A stretch of 64,000 bases of DNA from Pseudoflavitalea rhizosphaerae (GCF_003991355.1 NZ_RCSU01000001.1:1-64000), one strand, 5' to 3'; counted from the stretch's first letter, positions 39,368 to 47,948 are shown. The notes: generated by a model from the sequence alone, not told the origin. Numbers and translations: made by a program.

Positions 39368-40951
39368 CTACACTTTCAACAAATATCTTTCTGCGAGTTT
39401 ATTATACTGTTCAACCTGTTCTTTGATCCATGTATCATCTTTCCCCATTGCACCGGCCATAACGGCTGCTACTTCGGGCGCAATTCTCATACTTTCCTTT
39501 GCATCCAGCAACAGGGCCCTGGTCCTCCTGCTCAGTACATCTTCCACTGTTCTTGCCATCTCTTCATTCACAGCCCAGATGATCTGTGCTTTGTGGATCT
39601 TCAGGCTTTCACTGATCCATGCGCCTGCATCTCCGTTCATCATTCCTTTGATGCGATGTGCATCGCTTCCATAGATGGAGAAGGGATCTTCTTCCTGCAC
39701 AGTGTTGGTATAACCGTGGATATGCATGGAAGGCGTTGCAGTTTTCCTTTTTTCCCAATGCAGTTCCGATTCTACGCGATCAACGAGGTCCTCTCCCATT
39801 TTGCGGAAGGTGGTCCATTTACCACCAAGGATGGTAAAGAGTTTGGAAGGGCTAACCATGATCTTGTGACTGCGGGAGATCTCTTTCGTTTTTTGTCCTT
39901 TTGCGGGAGCGGCCAGTGGTCTCAGTCCTGCATATACACTCAGCACATCTGCCCGGGTGGGTTGCTGAACAAAATACTGTGAAGCAGTATCGAGGATGAA
40001 TGCAATTTCTTTTTCGAGGGCCATGGGTTCCAGCGAAGCTGTATCCACAGGTGTATCCGTGGTGCCCACAACCACTTTATCGTGCCATGGTACTGCAAAA
40101 AGCACACGGCCATCGCTTGTTTCCGGGATCATCAATGCGTGATCAGCGGGATAGAATTTCTTATCCAGCACCAGGTGTGTGCCCTGGCTCACGCAGATGG
40201 TTTTGGAAGCGGAGGGATTATCCATTTGCAGTATATCGTCAACAAACACACCCGTGGCATTCACTACGGCCTTTGCATTTACTGTGTATTGTTTTTTCGT
40301 TTCCATGTCTATGCATTCAACGCCGGCAATCTGTTGCTGATCGTTCCTGATCAGTCCTTTTACCTGAATGTAATTGAATGCAAGTCCGCCGTGTTCATAG
40401 ATGCTCTGTGCGAGGTTCACGGCGAGGCGTGAATCATCGAACTGACCATCGTGATAGAGAACTCCGCCGACCAGTCCATCTGGTTTCACATTGGGTAATC
40501 TCCTGAGTGTATCGGCGCGTGAGATGAAGACGGAGGAACCAAGGCTCAGCCTGCCGGCGATCCAGTCGTATATCTTCAGACCGATGGTGTATTTGAGACG
40601 GTCCCAGAAATTGTATAATGGGATTATGAAACTTTGGTTCTTCACCAGGTGTGGTGCATTTCGATAGAGCAGACCGCGTTCGATGCTGGCTTCGCGGACC
40701 AGTTTCACATTTCCCTGGGCGAGGTAGCGTACGCCTCCGTGCACCAGTTTGGTACTGCGGCTGCTTGTGCCTTTAGCGAAATCGGATTGTTCAAGGAGTA
40801 CGGTCTTGTATCCACGGGTAGCGGCTTCCAGCGCTATTCCCAGTCCCGTTGCACCGCCACCGATGATGGCGATATCCCAGCTGGTGGATTCCAGCTGTTG
40901 CAGGAATACTTTGCGGCGGGCATCATCATGGAAAGAAGGGAGATTTATCAA
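39368..40951 (-). CDS. glpD: Aerobic glycerol-3-phosphate dehydrogenase
   Basis: 527 residues. FAD-binding Rossmann start WDIAIIGGGATGLGIALEAATRGYKTVLLEQ, the family signature KGTSSRSTKLVHGGVRYL, the GTTDTPVD strand, GLRPLAAP, and the C-terminal helical domain (AWISESLKIHKAQIIWAVNEEMARTVEDVLSRRTRALLLD). It oxidises glycerol 3-phosphate to dihydroxyacetone phosphate and passes electrons to quinone. First gene of the operon. The only plausible start is a TTG at 40951; no in-frame ATG occurs ahead of the FAD motif, which may lower its translation. Confidence 0.95.
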   Translation of the reverse strand: MINLPSFHDDARRKVFLQQLESTSWDIAIIGGGATGLGIALEAATRGYKTVLLEQSDFAKGTSSRSTKLVHGGVRYLAQGNVKLVREASIERGLLYRNAPHLVKNQSFIIPLYNFWDRLKYTIGLKIYDWIAGRLSLGSSVFISRADTLRRLPNVKPDGLVGGVLYHDGQFDDSRLAVNLAQSIYEHGGLAFNYIQVKGLIRNDQQQIAGVECIDMETKKQYTVNAKAVVNATGVFVDDILQMDNPSASKTICVSQGTHLVLDKKFYPADHALMIPETSDGRVLFAVPWHDKVVVGTTDTPVDTASLEPMALEKEIAFILDTASQYFVQQPTRADVLSVYAGLRPLAAPAKGQKTKEISRSHKIMVSPSKLFTILGGKWTTFRKMGEDLVDRVESELHWEKRKTATPSMHIHGYTNTVQEEDPFSIYGSDAHRIKGMMNGDAGAWISESLKIHKAQIIWAVNEEMARTVEDVLSRRTRALLLDAKESMRIAPEVAAVMAGAMGKDDTWIKEQVEQYNKLAERYLLKV

Positions 40952-41022
40952 AGCCTTTGTTTTAGTCTGTATTGTTTTCGATTTTGATTTTTGGCAAAAA
41001 TGAAAAACAATAAAACGAAAGT

Positions 41023-41035
41023 AAAGTGAAACTTT
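41023..41035. promoter_or_regulatory. Candidate operator between glpD and the GlpR-like gene
   Basis: AAAGT-GAA-ACTTT is an inverted repeat in an AT-rich 268-bp divergent region, next to related GAAA-containing repeats (ACGAAAGT, TTTGAAAC). DeoR/GlpR-type repressors bind such repeated AT-rich sites. No confident promoter boxes were found in this region. Confidence 0.3.
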
Positions 41036-41219
41036 GAAACTGCAAAAGAAATGTTACGAAACTACTTTTCCCCTCTTTTTCCACAACCAAATGAAGTTTA
41101 CAATTTCATAACCTCCTGATTTCTACAATTATTTATGGATATTTGTAAGTGTGCATGAATAATCATACTTTGAAGTAAGCAATTGCTTTCGATATTTCGC
41201 CAGAAAACAAACCTGATCT

Positions 41220-41984
41220 ATGCTGAACATCACCGAACGCCATCAACATATTATAACGAAGCTCCAGGCCGAAGGCTCCGTAACGGTCCTGGACCTCTGC
41301 CATGAATTGAATGTCTCATCCGTAACAATACGAAAGGATTTAAAACTTTTAGAAGACAAAAACCTGCTATTCAGAACGCATGGCGGTGGAACGCTTCACA
41401 ATCCGTATACGGTGGACCGGCCTGTTAATGAAAAGGAAAAGATCCGTTCTGCGGAGAAAACGCGCATAGCCATTGCCGGTGCATCGCTGATAGAGCCCGA
41501 TGACTGTATCATCATCGCATCGGGCACCACCGTTCAGGCCCTGGCGAAACATGTTCATCCTGTCAGTTCACTCACTGTGGTAACCGCTGCATTGAATGTG
41601 GCGCTGGAGTTGATCCGTCATCCTGAAATAGAAGTGATCCAGCTCGGCGGGCTGCTTCGCAAAAGTTCTTCATCCGTAACGGGTCCATATTCAGAAAAAA
41701 TATTAGGCGATTTTTCCTGTAATAAATTATTTCTCGGTGTAGATGGCATCGATATTGAATTCGGCCTCACCACTACCAATGCCATGGAAGCCCATCTCAA
41801 CAGGAAGATGATAGAAACGGCACAGAAAACGATCGTGCTGGCAGACAGTTCAAAATTCGGGAAGCGTGGGTTCGGAAGGATCTGCGGGCTTGAAGATGTT
41901 GAGCAGATCATTACAGACAGCGGCATCTCCGAACACACAGTGAAAACATTGCAGGGCATGGGCATTGCAGTAACAATAGTCTGA
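41220..41984 (+). CDS. DeoR/GlpR-family transcriptional regulator
   Basis: 254 residues. DeoR helix-turn-helix at residues 5-57: ERHQHIITKLQAEGSVTVLDLCHELNVSSVTIRKDLKLLEDKNLLFRTHGG. The sugar-phosphate-sensing C-domain has IIIASGTTVQALAKH, VVTAALNVALEL and FLGVDGIDIEFGLTTTN. In E. coli GlpR, a member of this family, glycerol 3-phosphate lifts repression. Its position divergent from glpD makes it the likely repressor of the whole 12-kb operon. Confidence 0.93.
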   Translation: MLNITERHQHIITKLQAEGSVTVLDLCHELNVSSVTIRKDLKLLEDKNLLFRTHGGGTLHNPYTVDRPVNEKEKIRSAEKTRIAIAGASLIEPDDCIIIASGTTVQALAKHVHPVSSLTVVTAALNVALELIRHPEIEVIQLGGLLRKSSSSVTGPYSEKILGDFSCNKLFLGVDGIDIEFGLTTTNAMEAHLNRKMIETAQKTIVLADSSKFGKRGFGRICGLEDVEQIITDSGISEHTVKTLQGMGIAVTIV

Positions 41985-42007
41985 GCGCAATTGCGTATAT
42001 TTGCGCA

Positions 42008-42382
42008 GTGAAAATCTGGCTGGTCATATGTTTTACATTCTTCTGTACGCTGGCGGCCACCGCTGCGCGAAAGCCGCATGACGCCAAACTGAACACACGC
42101 GTGCCGGATATACAGGTACCCACGCTGAATGCAAAGAAAGTATTCTTCGCTCCCGTAAAAAGCAGGCAGAATGATCAGCAATCCGAAACTTTTCATCTCA
42201 ACAATTGCAGCCGTACATCATCGCAGTGCAGGAATAATGGAAATGACAATATCATAAGCGCTCATACCCTTCCGTTAGCACTCATCATCTGTACCCGTTC
42301 GCAACTTGCAGGGCCTGTTCTTTCAGTCTATTCCGGTACCCTGAGCCGCTTGCTCCTTTTTCCCAATCACTATTTCTGGTAG
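42008..42382 (+). CDS. Possible small exported protein, unknown
   Basis: 124 residues starting with GTG; not recognised. The first 20 residues look like a good signal peptide (KIWLVICFTFFCTLAATAA). The rest is basic and polar (NAKKVFFAPVKSRQNDQQSETFHLNNCS) with a hydrophobic end. A TATATTTG sequence at 41996-42003 fits a -7 box but would start transcription at about the start codon. It may be a decayed gene or non-coding leader of the antiporter gene. Confidence 0.4.
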   Translation: MKIWLVICFTFFCTLAATAARKPHDAKLNTRVPDIQVPTLNAKKVFFAPVKSRQNDQQSETFHLNNCSRTSSQCRNNGNDNIISAHTLPLALIICTRSQLAGPVLSVYSGTLSRLLLFPNHYFW

Positions 42383-42448
42383 TGCGCGCCATCGAGTTCA
42401 TAGAGCCTTTTTAATGACACCCGAATTATAACAGATCAAATCCTGCGA

Positions 42449-44680
42449 ATGACGCATTTGCCTTACTTGATTATGGATCTGGCCCTGATACTTGGAGCCG
42501 CCGCCATTGTTACTTTATTGTTCAAAAAACTGAAACAGCCTGTAGTACTTGGCTATATCATTGCCGGCTTCTTCGTGGGTCCGCATTTCAATTGGCTGCC
42601 CACAGTATATGAGCCCACCAATATCCAGATCTGGGCTGAGATCGGCGTGATCTTTCTCCTGTTCTCACTCGGTTTGGAATTCAGCTTTAAGAAATTGATC
42701 AAGGTAGGCGCACCCGCCTCCGTCACCGCCGTTTTTGAAGTGGTGGCCATGATAGCATTGGGCTTCGGCACCGGCCAGGCCCTTGGCTGGAATTTTATGG
42801 ACAGCCTCTTCCTCGGAGGCATACTTTCCATTTCCTCCACCACCATCATTCTTCGTGCATTTGATGAGCTGAATGTAAAAACGCAAAGATTTGCTTCCCT
42901 GGTTTTCGGCGCATTGATCGTGGAAGACCTTGTGGCCATCGTATTGCTGGTGTTATTGTCTACACTCGCGCTCAGCCAGCAGTTTGCAGGAGCGGAAATG
43001 TTGCTCTCTGTTCTCAAACTCGTGTTCTTCCTCGTGATCTGGTTTGCCGCCGGCATCTTTTTTCTTCCCACCTTTCTCAAGAAAACGAAGAAATTAATGA
43101 ACGATGAAACCCTGCTGGTGGTGTCATTGTCGCTTTGTTTGCTGATGGTATGGTTCGCCAATGCAGTGGGCTTCTCTCCCGCCCTCGGCGCATTCATCAT
43201 GGGTTCCATCCTGGCAGAGACCACACAGGCTGAAAAGATCGAACACCTGGTGAAACCGGTGAAGGACCTCTTCGGCGCTATCTTCTTCGTATCGGTAGGT
43301 ATGTTGATCGATCCAAAAATGGTGATGGAATATGCAGGACCAATTGCATTGATCACAGTGATCACTATTGCCGGCAAAGTATTGAGTACAACATTCGGGG
43401 CATTGTTGGCTGGACAATCGCTGCAAACCTCTGTGCAGGCAGGTTTCAGCCTGGCGCAGATCGGCGAGTTCTCATTCATCATTGCCACGCTGGGACTTAC
43501 CCTCAAAGTAACCAGCGCCTTTCTCTATCCCATTGCCGTGGCTGTGTCTGCGGTAACCACACTCACAACTCCTTATCTCATACAAAGCAGCAGGCCCTTC
43601 TATAAATGGTTGGAAAAAATACTACCGGAGAAGGTACAGAATGCCTTGTCCGGACCAGGTACCAAGGCAAAAGATACGCAATCATTAAGCGCCTGGAACC
43701 AGGTGGTGCGCAACACCATGCTGAATACATTCCTGTTGGGTATGTTGCTGATCTGTATCGTAATGGTATCGGCGGAATACGCATTGCCCTATATCCGCAA
43801 TCATTATACCGATGGCTCTTGGGTGAAATGGGCCACTGCATTCATTACATTATTGCTGATGTTGCCTTTCCTGTACGCACTGGCCGTACGCAACACCAAT
43901 TCCGCTGCTTACCGTGAAGTACTGGCCAGCAACCGTTACAATGGCAGACTGAACCTTATACATTTTTTCCGTCTCATTCTTGCAGGAAGCTTTATCGGTT
44001 TCCTCATGCACCGCTTCTTCTCATTCGAAGCAGGCTTGCTCTCCGTTCTGGCAATTGCCGTGATCATCGGTGTATTCAACAAGAGGATCCGCAAATTCTA
44101 TGATCGTATCGAAGCCAGGTTCATGCGCAATTTCAATGAACGTGAACTGGCGGCAGCAGAGAAGAACCGCTCCGAGCTGGCGCCCTGGGATGCGCATATC
44201 GCCACACTGGAACTGCATCCTGAGTCTGCCGTGATCGGCAAAACGCTGATGGAACTGCACTGGCGTGAGCAACTAGGCATCAACGTGGTACTGATCAAAC
44301 GCGGCGAGCACAGCATTTCGGCTCCCGGCCGCAATGAGCGCGTATACCCGGGAGACGAGATCTTTGTGCTGGGCAGCGATGCACAGATCAAAAGATTACA
44401 AGCCATCATCCGCCCCATCAAACATCATGATGAGGAAGAGACCAACCCTGCCAATGTGGTACTTCGCGATTTTGTGATCGATGAGAAATCATCGCTCCTG
44501 AACAAGACCATCCGCGGTTCCGGAATCCGCGAAAGGATCAAAGGGATTGTGGTTGGTGTGGAAAGGAATAACCAGCGTATTTTGAACCCCGAATCATTCT
44601 TCGAATTCCAGCAGAACGATGTAGTGTTTGTAGTGGGCGATGGGAAACTGATCAGCAAGCTGATCTTTGAACATCACTAA
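42449..44680 (+). CDS. CPA2-family monovalent cation/proton antiporter
   Basis: 743 residues. About 12 membrane segments in the first 390, with family blocks VLGYIIAGFFVGPHF, IGVIFLLFSLGLEFSF, FGALIVEDLVAIVLLVLL and GEFSFIIATLGL. A second group of membrane segments follows (about 425-545), then two C-terminal TrkA-C/RCK_C domains (about 585-655 and 665-740; ending VVFVVGDGKLISKLIF). The NAD-binding RCK_N domain of KefB/KefC is absent. It exchanges K+ or Na+ for protons at the inner membrane. The start of MTHLPYLIMDLALIL could be either Met; I kept the first. Confidence 0.9.
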   Translation: MTHLPYLIMDLALILGAAAIVTLLFKKLKQPVVLGYIIAGFFVGPHFNWLPTVYEPTNIQIWAEIGVIFLLFSLGLEFSFKKLIKVGAPASVTAVFEVVAMIALGFGTGQALGWNFMDSLFLGGILSISSTTIILRAFDELNVKTQRFASLVFGALIVEDLVAIVLLVLLSTLALSQQFAGAEMLLSVLKLVFFLVIWFAAGIFFLPTFLKKTKKLMNDETLLVVSLSLCLLMVWFANAVGFSPALGAFIMGSILAETTQAEKIEHLVKPVKDLFGAIFFVSVGMLIDPKMVMEYAGPIALITVITIAGKVLSTTFGALLAGQSLQTSVQAGFSLAQIGEFSFIIATLGLTLKVTSAFLYPIAVAVSAVTTLTTPYLIQSSRPFYKWLEKILPEKVQNALSGPGTKAKDTQSLSAWNQVVRNTMLNTFLLGMLLICIVMVSAEYALPYIRNHYTDGSWVKWATAFITLLLMLPFLYALAVRNTNSAAYREVLASNRYNGRLNLIHFFRLILAGSFIGFLMHRFFSFEAGLLSVLAIAVIIGVFNKRIRKFYDRIEARFMRNFNERELAAAEKNRSELAPWDAHIATLELHPESAVIGKTLMELHWREQLGINVVLIKRGEHSISAPGRNERVYPGDEIFVLGSDAQIKRLQAIIRPIKHHDEEETNPANVVLRDFVIDEKSSLLNKTIRGSGIRERIKGIVVGVERNNQRILNPESFFEFQQNDVVFVVGDGKLISKLIFEHH

Positions 44681-44711
44681 GTTCAGAGGATGAACGCAAG
44701 CGGGGTGTACA

Positions 44712-44740
44712 CGCTCGCCTCCGGCGGGTGAGCTTTATTG
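44712..44740 (+). repeat. Degenerate half copy of the palindromic element
   Basis: CGCTCGCCTCCGGCG followed by GGTGAGCTTTATTG matches one outer arm and spacer of the element with a few changes. It lies 31 nt after the antiporter stop and 20 nt before the complete copy 2. Confidence 0.6.
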
Positions 44741-44759
44741 GGGGCTTACTAAAAAGTGC

Positions 44760-44882
44760 AGGGAGTTGTCAGTCGCTCGCCTCCGGCGAGTGACTTCTAT
44801 TTGTTCGCCTCCGGCGAACACCGCGTCGCCGGAGGCGACGGAATATGAGTCACTCGCCGGAGGCGAGCGACTGCGGCTCCCT
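44760..44882 (+). repeat. Palindromic repeat element, copy 2 (inverted relative to the others)
   Basis: Same architecture as the copy at 18899, but the inner blocks run GTTCGCCTCCGGCGAAC then GTCGCCGGAGGCGAC, so the whole element is reversed with respect to the plus strand. Outer arms CAGTCGCTCGCC / GGCGAGCGACTG at 44770-44873; flanks AGGGAG and CTCCCT pair outside them. It follows the plus-strand antiporter gene. Confidence 0.9.
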
Positions 44883-44883
44883 G

Positions 44884-45060
44884 TTAGTGCGCTTTCAGCC
44901 AGGATTGTAATATCTCATACCGCTCTCTGAACTTCAATAAAGCGTATTCCGGTTTTGCCCATCCACCGGGTGGAAATCCATAAGGTTGAGTACGGGTGCT
45001 GATCAACAAATCATTTCTGAAATAATATTCGATCCCTCCCAGGTGCTCTTCCTGCTCCAG
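44884..45060 (-). pseudogene. 3' remnant of an unidentified gene
   Basis: An open stretch without a start reads LEQEEHLGGIEYYFRNDLLI...STRTQPYGFPPGGWAKPEY and ends KFRERYEILQSWLKAH stop at 44884. Composition and ending look like a genuine protein C-terminus. The 5' part is gone; the frame loses sense near 45065, where a plus-strand remnant abuts it. Confidence 0.4.
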
Positions 45061-45161
45061 ACGACCAGGACGGCCTGCAGGCCGGCGATACAGCCCGTTT
45101 TGAATTCTATGCAGGCAAAAATGGAAAAAGGAATGGGCTGATCCGGGTCAGCAAGGTCTGA
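45057..45161 (+). pseudogene. 3' remnant of a second unidentified gene
   Basis: An open stretch without a start reads PDDQDGLQAGDTARFEFYAG then KNGKRNGLIRVSKV stop at 45159-45161. It faces away from the minus-strand remnant beginning at the same point, so two gene tails are joined head to head, each missing its 5' part. Identity unknown. Confidence 0.35.
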
Positions 45162-45215
45162 TCATTCACGGCTCACAATTCTCCTAACTTTTCAAATAAA
45201 CCCCGTACCAGCAAC

Positions 45216-45428
45216 ATGAATCTACGCAGGGCAATCATCTATGCCGGCGATCCCGGGTATATTGCCTGTTTTGTTGCCGATACATTTGATAAGGATTCCA
45301 GCTCCCCGCAGGGTGAACTCGCAAAACAAAGATTGAAAAAGATAAAAGAAGAACTGGAAAAAAGGAAAATGGATTCGTTCAGTATCAAAACACCATTATG
45401 GATCGATGGTGTCTATTCTGATACCTAA
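45216..45428 (+). CDS. Small open reading frame, unknown
   Basis: 70 residues: MNLRRAIIYAGDPGYIACFV, then a charged helix (GELAKQRLKKIKEELEKRKM) and the tail TPLWIDGVYSDT. Not recognised. It overlaps the 3' end of the convergent lipoprotein gene by 33 nt. It lies in a stretch of gene scraps, so it may be another remnant. Confidence 0.35.
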   Translation: MNLRRAIIYAGDPGYIACFVADTFDKDSSSPQGELAKQRLKKIKEELEKRKMDSFSIKTPLWIDGVYSDT

Positions 45429-46925
45429 CAAATGCAGGTCTTCACCGCGGCTTACTTCCGTGGAAGCTTCGCCGAGCCATCCATTCTCCTGGTCAACACC
45501 ATTGTAAACTTTCACAAAGTCAATTCCCGGCAACACTACCCTGTTGCCATTCTTATCGATGGCCCAGTCGATATCGATCCCGGCATTGTCGTGACCATTG
45601 GGATAGTTGTCTGCATACCCATACCTGTACGCATACAGTACATAGTAGTTGCCTGCAGCACTTTCATCAACACCATTGCGCGCGAGGCGTATACCCTTGC
45701 AGGTTATATTATTTTCTTTTACCCAGCCCGGGTAATAACTTTGCGCGTGATAGGTATTCTTCACTTTGTATCCTTCCTGCGACTGGTTATCCGTCCAGCG
45801 TATATATTCACTGATACTCACATGACCTTGCGGACTTCCGGTGGGTTCTTCCGATGCCGGGCGATAATAGGTCATTTCATAATTACGGAAAGTGCGCAGG
45901 TCATTTCCCTGGCTGGCAGCGATCGAATACCAGGATTCAGTTTCTGCAGAAAAACTGCCACTGCCCCTGATCTCATACCATTCATCTTCATCGGGTTTTC
46001 CATTCTTGTTTTTATCGTACGCCACCAGGATGATCCCGGGCTCGCAGCTGCCTCCGAAAGGCGCGTTGGGACGTGGATTGGAATTGGCGCCGAATGCATT
46101 TCCATAAATCCTGAAATCGCGTTTGCCGGGTACGTTTACGATGGTATGATCAAAACCCACTACCACATAACCTCCCCAGCCCCCGAGTGTGATCATATTG
46201 GCTGCTTCGCCAACCAGGTCTTTGCTGACTTTTCCCAGCATCGTTTCATAAGTGTCGCCAGGATTATATTTTGGCAGTTCATTCACGAATTGACCGGGAG
46301 CAGGAAGATAATCGAACACCGATGAAATATAGGGAGACGGTGGCGCCAGCGCCTGCCGCACAGTGATGAGGAGCGTATCCACCAGGTCTCCGGAAGATAC
46401 TTTTACCTGGTAAGTACCCCTGCTTACAGCGGAAAACAGCATCGATTGTGAATCGCCATCCATACCAGTTAACCTGTACAGTTCAGAAGGAGCAGACAGT
46501 ATTTCCCATTTGATATCATTTTTACCTGCAAATTTTTCAGATGCATCAAGACTGAGGATCGAGTTGGTCCTGGTTTCCCGGTTCACGTAACGGCCTGTAG
46601 TGATCTGTACAACTTTCTGATAAATATTACCAGCATTATACGCCATCACCACCAGGTTATAATTCCCTGGCTCTGCAGGCGCCTGGAAATTGTATGTTGA
46701 AGCGTTCGCTACTTTCTTCCCATCGATAAACCAGACCAGGGAATCCACTCTGCTGCTGATAGCTGGGCTCAGCAGTAAAGATTCTTTCACTACCACGTAA
46801 TAATCTGTTTCCAGTCCTGTGATCTCAGGCGCAGGTTCAAGGTATTCGGCATCTTTCTTACCACAGCTGCCAAGCAGGAATAAAATACAAATCAGTGCAA
46901 AGAGGAATTTATTGCTGTTATTCAT
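45396..46925 (-). CDS. PKD-like surface lipoprotein of the corrinoid operon (paralogue A)
   Basis: 509 residues with lipobox LLGSC (Cys21). Two Ig/PKD-like domains in the first 190 residues (SLVWFIDGKKVANASTYNFQAPAEPGNYNLVVMAYN; GTYQVKVSSGDLVDTLLITV), then a large beta domain with FDHTIVNVPGKRDFRIYGNA, the loop DKNKNGKPDEDEWYEI resembling a calcium-binding D-x-N-x-N-G repeat, and a C-terminal DWAIDKNGNRVVLPGIDFVKVYNGV. Last gene of the riboswitch-controlled operon. It is a paralogue of the gene at 47947. Presumably a surface accessory for corrinoid capture; its activity is not known to me. Confidence 0.75.
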   Translation of the reverse strand: MNNSNKFLFALICILFLLGSCGKKDAEYLEPAPEITGLETDYYVVVKESLLLSPAISSRVDSLVWFIDGKKVANASTYNFQAPAEPGNYNLVVMAYNAGNIYQKVVQITTGRYVNRETRTNSILSLDASEKFAGKNDIKWEILSAPSELYRLTGMDGDSQSMLFSAVSRGTYQVKVSSGDLVDTLLITVRQALAPPSPYISSVFDYLPAPGQFVNELPKYNPGDTYETMLGKVSKDLVGEAANMITLGGWGGYVVVGFDHTIVNVPGKRDFRIYGNAFGANSNPRPNAPFGGSCEPGIILVAYDKNKNGKPDEDEWYEIRGSGSFSAETESWYSIAASQGNDLRTFRNYEMTYYRPASEEPTGSPQGHVSISEYIRWTDNQSQEGYKVKNTYHAQSYYPGWVKENNITCKGIRLARNGVDESAAGNYYVLYAYRYGYADNYPNGHDNAGIDIDWAIDKNGNRVVLPGIDFVKVYNGVDQENGWLGEASTEVSRGEDLHLLGIRIDTIDP

Positions 46926-46969
46926 TTTTTCGATTTAAGAAGTTGTTGTCATAGTTTTTTTGCCATCAA

Positions 46970-46986
46970 AAAAAGCCGGGCATCAT
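46970..46986. repeat. 17-bp inverted repeat, left copy
   Basis: AAAAAGCCGGGCATCAT, the exact reverse complement of 47932-47948. The two copies bracket the DUF4465 gene. Confidence 0.85.
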
Positions 46987-46999
46987 TTATTTCAAGGCA

Positions 47000-47902
47000 T
47001 TACAATGTAACGGCAACATTGTCCATGCACACATAGGCCGGCGTATTCAGCCCATAAGCACCAGAGTCGTTACCTTCGATATTGAATTCAACACGTGTAA
47101 CGGTGCCCAGGTCTGCGAGGTCGAAATAAGTCCAGGTGGTCACCGGGGCCACTACAGGCAGGTGATTGTTGTACATGGCCAGGTATATTTCTACAGGATC
47201 TCCGCCATTGGTGGGTGTGCTTCCATTAAAGCCATATGCGAGTAATTTGAGATAGCCCTGGCCGCCATTCACATCCTTCAATGGCGTTGCCATTCCAGAT
47301 CCAAATGTATTTCCATACTCTATCACGCCATAGGTATAAGAGGAAAGACAGATATACATTCCTTCTACCACTCCACTACCTGATGTGAAATTGATGGCGG
47401 GTCTTGAAACATAAGGGGCATTATATAAATCCTGGTAGCCGAACATGACGGCAAAATTGCTGCTGCCGCCATAGCCACCATTATTAGCGCCATGCGTACC
47501 GGAATACACACTGGCCTGATTGAGCCAGGAATACCACCAGTCGCCGGTTTTACCGGGGATATTGGATTTATAGTTCCAGTCTGAAATAATGAACCCATGG
47601 TTCCAGTAATCTACAGGTCCGCTGCCGGCGCCGTTGATCGCAAACCTGAGGTTGCTGGGCGAATGAACATAAGGCAGGATCTGCGTACCTCCCCAGGAAG
47701 AATAAGCGTTATCGGCTTGCGGCGTGGTATCTGCCATATAGCTTCTGCTCAAGCCTTCAAAAGTGATCGTATAAGTGGTGGGCAATAAATTTTGCCCTGC
47801 CCCTTCCACCGGCGATACATCCTTGTGTTTGGAACAGGATGATGCCAGTAAGAGTACAAGAACGGTAGCTAACAACGATTGATCAAGGATGGCCTTTTTC
47901 AT
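47000..47902 (-). CDS. DUF4465-domain lipoprotein of the corrinoid operon
   Basis: 300 residues with lipobox LASSC (Cys23). One beta-jellyroll DUF4465 domain: ITFEGLSRSYMADTTPQ, WNHGFIISDW, GGYGGSSNFAVMFGYQD, FTSGSGVVEGMYICLSSYTYGVI, and the final TRVEFNIEGNDSGAYGLNTPAYVCMDNVAV, which resembles carbohydrate-binding-module-like folds. DUF4465 genes recur next to BtuB-like receptors in Bacteroidota, so a corrinoid- or ligand-binding surface role is reasonable inference. The gene is enclosed by a 17-bp perfect inverted repeat. Confidence 0.8.
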   Translation of the reverse strand: MKKAILDQSLLATVLVLLLASSCSKHKDVSPVEGAGQNLLPTTYTITFEGLSRSYMADTTPQADNAYSSWGGTQILPYVHSPSNLRFAINGAGSGPVDYWNHGFIISDWNYKSNIPGKTGDWWYSWLNQASVYSGTHGANNGGYGGSSNFAVMFGYQDLYNAPYVSRPAINFTSGSGVVEGMYICLSSYTYGVIEYGNTFGSGMATPLKDVNGGQGYLKLLAYGFNGSTPTNGGDPVEIYLAMYNNHLPVVAPVTTWTYFDLADLGTVTRVEFNIEGNDSGAYGLNTPAYVCMDNVAVTL

Positions 47903-47931
47903 ATTAAGGTTTTTTGGTTAATTATATTTTC

Positions 47932-47948
47932 ATGATGCCCGGCTTTTT
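47932..47948. repeat. 17-bp inverted repeat, right copy
   Basis: ATGATGCCCGGCTTTTT, overlapping the last codon of the gene at 47947. It pairs with 46970-46986 across the DUF4465 gene. Confidence 0.85.

Noticed and set aside
45432-46325. A 297-residue plus-strand frame
   Set aside because: It is the complement of the lipoprotein gene at 45396, which has a lipobox, domains and a clear paralogue.
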